A stretch of 64,000 nt of DNA from Ptychodera flava (Eukaryota > Hemichordata > Enteropneusta > Ptychoderidae): NCBI RefSeq assembly GCF_041260155.1, contig NC_091945.1, positions 31,564,296 to 31,628,295 of the forward strand, given 5' to 3'. This document shows, in pieces, positions 57,259 through 64,000 of the stretch. Both the position numbers and the translations under genes were made by a program. The notes below the pieces were generated by a model. It made no database searches and had not been told where the DNA came from. It worked only from the letters and a program-made list of their open reading frames with translations. Position 1 is the first letter of the stretch; each line of letters begins with the position of its first letter.

Positions 57259-60200
57259 CTGGAGATATAATGGATAAAATTAAAACAAATTTGCTGACAT
57301 TTTGACACTTGCGCACAAATCATATTAGATACTTTTACATACAGCTAGATCTCCATGCTTTCACTCAAAAATGAAGTAGAGCCACCATTGTTCTAAGGAA
57401 TGCTCATCACTTAGAACACAAAAACGCAATTTGTTTTAGAATCCACATCGGTCTGGTAGTCAGAACGCATGTATCTGATCAATTTGTCATATTTTCAAAT
57501 CCATATTTGAGCTATAAACACTGGAGTAGTGTCTCCTACACTAATGTAAATCATTTTCAAATATCACCAGTAGATAGAAAGGTCTTATACAATACCAGGG
57601 CATTGTGCTTGAGCCAGTGCAGTTTATGGAAACAATCTGTATTGTGCTTGAGCCATTGCAGTTTATGGTAACAATTGGATGTCAGTACTCACCGATGTCC
57701 ATATGTTCGTCATCTTCACTTCTCTCATCTAATTCCTCTACTGTTGGTAAATGTTCACTGTGTGGGACTCTTACATTAATATCCTCAAGTGTCACTTCAA
57801 CATTCTTTAATGTTAAAAAAGATATAAACTATTAAGGGGCAGGTCATTTAATACGGGTGGGGGGTCTGGAAGATTTGAAAATATGATTCCATGAGGCTGC
57901 CTCTGAACAAGATAATCCAGTCAAGGATGGTGGAAAAATTTGAAAAGACTGCCAGCAGACATGAAGTAAACTTGACAAACTGACAGTTTAATACTTTCTG
58001 TCATTATGTTTGTTTTTGGTTTGCCCTTTTGGTGTCCCTTTTTTGTAACATATATCTTTCATTTCTACAGTGCCCTTCAGGTGCCACATTTTCAATATCT
58101 AACATTTTTGGCATGCCCTTCAGGTGCCCAATGTTCACAACATTATTCAGTTTGGATGCATATCACCACATTTTCATCATATCTGATTTTGTTACATTTT
58201 CATTTCATGCCCTGTTATGATTATCAAAGACGGATGGATGTTCAAAAACAAAATGAGCTGAGAGAAATTTCTTTCATACAGGAGTCAAGCCACAATTTTT
58301 CAAACAGCTCGACTGCAAAAATTATTTATTTGCTAAAAATCTTCTATTCTAAAATTTGTCTCAAAATCATTACATTTTTGAGTTGTCATATTGATGTTTG
58401 ACTTGCACAACAAAAAATCTATGTTGACATGGAGACACTCTTGAAAGAAATCCTGTATTCTTTGAGTAATAGTTGAGTGATACAACATTAGACTTTTGCA
58501 ATTGGTCAGGATGAGAATGTATAATTTAATTTTATTCTAGGATTCAACATATTGATTTAAGAAGATGAAAGTATTTGGCTTAATTTTCCCTCCACATACC
58601 ACTATATTTCAAGTTACAGACAGGGAACTATTTTTGCAACAAAAGACTATTGCAAAAACTAGTGAAATATTTCTTTTTACTATGTATACTTTTTGTAATT
58701 TGTGAACGCCAATTCCTTAGACGATTTTTTTTACCTGCTCATCATAAATGTCATTGTCTCCACTGGGAACTGCTCTGGGAGATTTCTTCTTGCATGACAC
58801 TCTGATTGCTAACACCACCACACCGACAGTCAACACTCCAGCAACAATATAATACCTGCAACAGTAGAATGATAATTTAACATGTTCACCTCCAATTCCC
58901 TATGGGTCAACATTCACAATTGATAACAATAGGTTTGTGCAAAACCATGGAGTGATAAAGCAGCTAAAAGCTTCCATCATGAGAAATGAGACATACCTCC
59001 ACTACAATGATACAGCCTATATTACATAAGAGTTGCCAAACAAAAGCAGTGGACAAATAAACTTAAATACCACAGAAGGTATATACTACTAAAACTCAAA
59101 CTGTTAAAGGGGAAGTTCACCTAGGATGATTTTTACATATGTGCTAGCTTTGCGGTCACTTACCCCGGAAAAGCTATTTTGGCCATTTATAACTTGCAAG
59201 ATTTTTTACAAAAACGATTGAAAAAGTACAGGAAGTTGCCCATGTAATTTGAATCATGGGAAAAAGCGCCAAGCTTGGAGCTTGCATAATGTGATATGGA
59301 AGGGACCATTTTCCCATGGGTATGGCATTATCCACTCACCCATGCTTAAACCAGGCTGTGCGTATTTACATAATTTTTGTTTATACTGAGTATCCTTGCA
59401 TAAACAATGAATCACTTATAATAAACTTTCCACTGTCAGATTTTGTGTTGCTGTTTACTACTGTGTTACGACGAGTGGACAATGTGGGGCCATACCTGTC
59501 CGAAGATGGTCCCTTCCATATCACATTATGCAAGCTCCAAGTTTGGAGCTTTTTTCCCATGATTCAAATTACATGGGCAACTTCCTGTACTATTTTATCG
59601 TTTTTGTAAAAAATCCTGCGAGTTATAAATGGTGGAAATAGTTTTTCCTGGGTAAATGACCACAGAGCTACCACATATGTAAAAATCATCCTTGGTGAAC
59701 TTCCCCTTTAAAGGAGTATTTACCAGTATGCTCTATAACAACAAAGTTTGTGTTTATGCATTAATCCTACATATTTAATGAAAAATTTAGTAGTTGGCAT
59801 GCAATATTTATTTGACCTGCCATCAAGTGGATGCACATCACAGCCCACTCAAAAAATCTAATCTACTTAGCCTACTGTGGTCTCTACATCTAAGCAGAGT
59901 CCGCAAACATAGTTGTCCGTGAGACCAGAATGTTGATGATCTAATGTTGATAAGTATACATGTATAAAGCTGCTCGACTTTGATATTGACACAGCAGTCA
60001 TGATATTCAATGAGAAGCAGTGAAAGAAGTAAACACTGACTAATAAATACTTGAACTGTGGTGATGTTATCCATTTCAAAGTGTTACACTTCCATCGTTT
60101 ACCGAGTTAGCTTTTACTAGCGACAACTTTTCTCTTGAACTGTTTTAATTGTGACCCTAACATGTGCTTGCAAATTAGGTAAGGATGCATTCAAAAGAGT

Positions 60201-63200
60201 CAAAGACGCAATTTTTGGGTCCACTGCTTCCCTTGGAACATAGGAAATAAAAAGCATGTTTCATTACCACTAAATAACAGACTCTTTTGAGTCAACTGAG
60301 AAATGTCCACAGCTTTCTTCCATCGGCTCTACGGTATAGTAGCATCCATAACAAGTACCTTTTTCTTGTATCCAAGAAAACTATCTAGGGTTGATAGCAT
60401 GCCAATTTAGCCGAGTGGATACACTGTCTTTACATGTTAAGCCTCTTTTCTGAAGGCACATATTGTGTATGACATGAATTGCTGATATAACCTTGTTAAG
60501 TGACATATAACTTGGCACATTCCTAAAAAGATTTTGAAATGACCTAAACAGAAACCTTACCATCAGTATTTGCTCTCAGCCCAACTGTTTACAATTACAT
60601 ATACCTGGTTGGAATGCTACACTGGCTAATTGGGATGACGACTAGTATGATCATTCTATTACAAAATATCTTTACATGAGTAAACCTACCAGTTGTTTCT
60701 GAACCACATTTCAACTCCTTCCATGGCTTTGGAAGAAATCAATTTCCGGAGACTGTTGAGAGCATTTTCATTATCAACGGAGATGCAGATTCCATATGAA
60801 TTACAGTATCCTGCATGGAATAGACACACAGGGTGATTTGTTTTGCATTTTGCGCAACATAATAACATACTTTTTGATTTGATGCATTAATATATAGATA
60901 CTAGATTTCAAAATTTCGGTATATCAATTGAATTAAGCAACTGACATTACAAGAGTAGAATATACGATTTAAGTCAACTGGTAGAATGTACTGTAACTGC
61001 AATATACCTGTGTTGTTGGCACATGGATGTCCTGTTGCAGAGTAAAAAATACTGCCATCAACATCTACTAATCCAAGAGATTCTGCAGAAACACAGGAGT
61101 TGTTGACCTGAATGACATGAAAACTTGTGTCAAGTTTAGTAATTTCTTGATCAGAATCAAAGTCACAATATTGGCATAATTCTTGAGGTAGTATGCGCCT
61201 CAAAAGTTAAAGACATCTTCTTTTGCTCAAAGTTTCCTCAATGGAACTTTCTATCATTCTCTCACCAAATCAAGAATAATAATTAGGGGTCACTGCGCAC
61301 CATTTTGCACTGGAGAAACAAATTCCCTAACATCTACTGATATTTGAAATTCAAAATACCATGATCCCTATGTAACCTCTACTGGCAAAAATTTAATTTT
61401 CAATCACCTGTGTACACCAGAAAAGTATTCCCAGTATTGTATAAATTTTGAGTCTTAACATCTGTTCCCAAGACTCATACTACCTAAAGATTTATTTGAA
61501 TGGAAGAAAGCAAGTGTTAACCGGATTTAGAGAAAATGCATACATGGAATTCTGATACAAATTTGCTAAATGCATAATGTGATTAAGATTGTGGAAATTT
61601 TTGCTAAACGGTACAAAGTTTCCTTGAAACTTTGCACAACTGACAGAGAAAAATTACCACACCTACTCTCTATGGATTGTATTAGCCTAAAACCTTCAAC
61701 TGAACAGGTTAAACTTTAGTCTTGATATTTGCAACAGCAGCAGAAACACTAGCAACTAGTTTCTCTGCACTCTATGGTTACAGTGATAAATTGCACTTAA
61801 AGTCTTGATTAGTTTTAAGATGTTAGTTCTCAATAGTAACACTGTTACATCACATTGATCTTTTACCTTGCAACAGAGATGACAAAGAGAGTTATCATCA
61901 TATCCACACTGACAATCTTCCAGCCCTATATCAAAGCAAGGTGATAAAGTGCATTCTCCATCAAAGCATCTACTCTTCCCATTGCTACACACTGCACCAT
62001 CTGGATGGAAAACCTGTCCTGGGCAGGATGCACTAAATCCAGTGTAACTGTTAAGGAATTGTGACTGTTGCTTATTAATAAATACGTGTAAAGCTGAGGA
62101 TAACCATTTTCAAATCCCTGGTGGTCTGTTTCAATGCTTGTATACATTAGCTAGAAAGTGTGCTTTGAGAAACTCATTTGTGCAAAGTTACAAATCTTTT
62201 ATTAGACTTCTGCCCAATCTGTTTACATATGTGAAGAAAAAGTGAAATTATACGTTTCATTGTACCATTGTACATCCAACAAGTTGTTTTCGATTGTGAA
62301 CAAAAATGTTCTAAAAGCTTACAATAGTCCTTTACTGTTTCTAATTAATATGTTACCATTATTTCCGATGTGAGATACAGCAGCGAATAAATACGTACTG
62401 TATAACTGTAAATTTCAGTAATTTTCTACTGGCTATCATATTTCAAAAAGCTATAATATCATCGCATAGTGTATTCTAGTAAATAAAGAATATTATAAAC
62501 AAAAGGATATTTGCAGTATGTTGGAGAGGCACAGTCTGTCCCTTCCTTGCACAGTTGTTTTGAAGTTCCTTGTACAACACTGCACGCATCTGAACAGCAA
62601 ACTGAAGTCTTAGGGCTGCAAATATAAAGAGGTTAGTTTTCCATATGGATATAGACATGAGGACTAATCACTGATTACAATTTACAGATTGTTCCTTTTC
62701 CAAACTTCTTTCCATTGACTGTCAAGAATAATGAGAAAATTAACTAAAATATAGGGCATTTTAAAACATAGGGCCAAGTCCATGAAGCTGCTATAGACAT
62801 GGATACAAAATTAAGTATTTCCTGACTGTATGAAATTATCTCACTAAGGTCATCGTAGGGACCTGTAAACCAAATATTAAAGCTGTCTAACCAGCGATTT
62901 TGAAAAAACAAGCGACATTTGACAGAGCTCTGCTGTGTTATGTAGAGAATAACTTTTTGTGACACATGTATTGATGAAGAAGGTGGATATCTTTGATAGC
63001 TCATTTCAGGATGGCCTGACCAAAAATGGCAAAATTAGCTGCAAAAATACAAAATTGAAGATTTCATCATTTTTTCAATAATTTACATTAAGATAAAGCC
63101 TGTGAACCTGTATATCAAATATCAAAGCTATTAGATGAGTAACTTTTCAGAAACAAATATTTTGACCAAAATGCAAAAATTGACCCAAAAATTTCAATAT

Positions 63201-63993
63201 ATCACACTAAGACAATCCCTATGAACCTGTATACTAAATCTCAAAGGCATCAGACGAGTAATTTTTGAGAAACACATTTTTTGACCAAAAATGATAAAAA
63301 TTTCACCAAAAATACAAAGTTGCAGATTTCGTCATATATTCAATAAATCATATTCAGTTTATCTGTAGGAACCTGTATACCAAATATCAAATCTGTCAGA
63401 TGAGCGGTTTTGATGAAATAAAGTTTTGACCTAAAAAGATAAAAAAATTCCTTAAAAATACAGATTTGCGTATTTCATCACAATTTGAACAAATTTAAGT
63501 TGGGTTAAACCTAGGGACCTGTATAATAAATGACAAAGCTGTCTGACCAGTGGTTTTGAAGAAGATGATTTTTCACCAAAAACGCCTTTTTGGCGCTAAT
63601 TTGCATATTTTCAACAATATCAAAAAATAAAAACAAAAGTTTCTAAAAATCATATTTTTCATCTACACAACAAATATCAAATCAGTAACTACTACAGTTC
63701 TCAAGATATTTGAGTGGACGGACGCCTCACAAACGGACATACATACATACATACATACAGACTGACGCCAGACCGATACCCATCCCAATAGCTTTTATAG
63801 ACTATAGTCTATAATAGCTAAAAAACCTGTTACCTGCATTTAGCTCCTTCCTTGAAAGTGCATTCTGGACGGTTACCACGGCCACCACGGGGGGTGCAAC
63901 AGCTATCTGTGAAAGGACATTCGGCTGGTGTCCCACAGTCACATGTCTCTCCTTCCTCCACAATTCTATTTCCACACTGTGGTCCGTCATACT
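57116..63993 (-). CDS. ADAM10-like: ADAM10/Kuzbanian-like membrane sheddase, 3' part (eight exons)
   Basis: A type I membrane metalloprotease of the ADAM10 branch, which sheds ectodomains such as Notch. Only the disintegrin domain onward is in the window; the catalytic domain lies beyond 64,000. Exons, 5' to 3' on the minus strand: 63834-63993, 62511-62615, 61867-62041, 61008-61107, 60690-60810, 58735-58855, 57693-57804, 57116-57258, with consistent phases. Disintegrin: CGNRIVEEGETCDCGTPAEC, then SVCCSDACSVVQG and YCNGFSASCP. The cysteine-rich part has VCSNGKSRCFDGEC and CFDIGLEDCQCGYDDNSLCH, very like ADAM10's CEKYGLEECTC...ELCHVCC. The membrane segment is YYIVAGVLTVGVVVLAI. The cytoplasmic tail lacks the Pro-rich SH3 sites of vertebrate ADAM10 and ends in a CUE-like segment. 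Introns are GT-AG except 62,042-62,510 (AT-AC). ADAM17 is less likely from the cysteine pattern. Confidence 0.9.
59108..59707. mobile_element. 600-bp MITE with TTAA target sites (Kolobok/piggyBac-type)
   Basis: TTAA duplicates lie at 59,104-59,107 and 59,708-59,711. The ends are AGGGGAAGTTCACC and its inverse, and the inverted arms are long (about 200 bp, running through GATGATTTTTACATATGTG and TGGAGCTTGCATAATGTGAT). The centre of about 200 bp is noncoding. It lies in the ADAM10-like intron between the stalk and membrane exons. Confidence 0.88.
61186..61485. mobile_element. 300-bp MITE with ends AGGTAGTATG
   Basis: AGGTAGTATGCGCCTCAAAA at the left and, inverted, AGGTAGTATGAGTCTTGGGA at the right. 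No coding capacity. The clearest member of a family with relatives at 47,942, 51,793 and 52,892. Confidence 0.75.
62042..62510 (-). other. U12-type AT-AC intron of the ADAM10-like gene
   Basis: On the minus strand the donor reads CTGCAA|ATATCCTTTT, the canonical U12 AT-AC 5' site. The 3' end reads TTCCTTAACAGTTACAC|TGG. This has a perfect TTCCTTAAC branch site whose branch A lies 10 nt from the exon, and a terminal AC. Joining here restores YCNGFSASCP, matching ADAM10's ICNGFTALCP, so the boundaries are supported by the protein. Confidence 0.93.
62750..63825. repeat. tandem repeat of about 140 bp ending in a TATAGACTATAGTCTATA palindrome
   Basis: Five or six diverged units, each with AACCTGTATACCAAATATCAA and a GATGAGYGGTTTTGA-like core (about 62,860; 63,100; 63,220; 63,370; 63,520). 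The array closes with a (CATA)n run at 63,739-63,758 and the palindrome near 63,794-63,815. It fills most of the intron after the first visible ADAM10-like exon. Confidence 0.7.
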
Positions 63994-64000
63994 CTAAAAA

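Noticed and set aside
60405-60440. tRNA A-box-like TAGCCGAGTGG
   Set aside because: No B box or cloverleaf follows at the right distance, so it is not supported as a tRNA or SINE.
63802-63990. 62-codon minus-strand frame MTDHSVEIELWRKERH
   Set aside because: An out-of-frame reading of the ADAM10-like disintegrin exon; the correct frame gives the Cys pattern.

Overview
This is metazoan nuclear DNA, probably from a marine invertebrate. The evidence is two spliced animal genes with long, repeat-filled introns, a U12-type intron, and dense MITE, Helitron-kin and Polinton content. I cannot name the species from sequence alone.

Left part (1 to about 28,955): an old Polinton/Maverick copy bounded by terminal inverted repeats of about 125 bp. 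The left repeat starts at or within the first base of the window. Recognisable parts are a double-jelly-roll-type major capsid protein, a protein-primed family B DNA polymerase, an RVE-type integrase, an A32/FtsK-HerA-type packaging ATPase, a probable minor capsid (penton-like) protein and several small membrane or coiled-coil proteins. It also carries a nucleoside-kinase-like P-loop protein beside a DnaQ-like exonuclease, which is unusual cargo. Several genes look whole and others are broken, with roughly ten breaks in all, so I treat it as a fossil. Its right third is filled by later insertions. In order these are a GCTCACGTGT-headed repeat, a foldback-like segment, a 1.69-kb element with a perfect 8-bp target duplication, a minisatellite, and a decayed Helentron-type Helitron (OTU protease, Rep/PIF1 helicase, C-terminal endonuclease).

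Middle and right (about 29,000 to 54,600, plus strand): a complete-looking sodium-coupled monocarboxylate transporter gene (SLC5A8/12 type). It has 13 coding exons whose splice phases all agree, giving a 663-residue product. A TATA-bearing promoter and a noncoding first exon are likely near 29,634-29,756. Its first coding intron holds a giant foldback element (34,807-41,368). Each arm of that foldback has been hit by a different insertion, and the whole is flanked by an unusually long 25-bp direct repeat. Other introns hold MITEs, minisatellites, a tRNA-derived SINE-like piece and a repeat array carrying RFX X-box-like motifs.

Right end (57,116 to beyond 64,000, minus strand): the 3' part of an ADAM10/Kuzbanian-like membrane sheddase gene, tail-to-tail with the transporter. 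It covers the disintegrin, cysteine-rich, membrane and cytoplasmic parts in eight exons. Two points stand out: a textbook AT-AC U12-type intron (62,042-62,510), and a C-terminal exon that looks like a CUE ubiquitin-binding domain.
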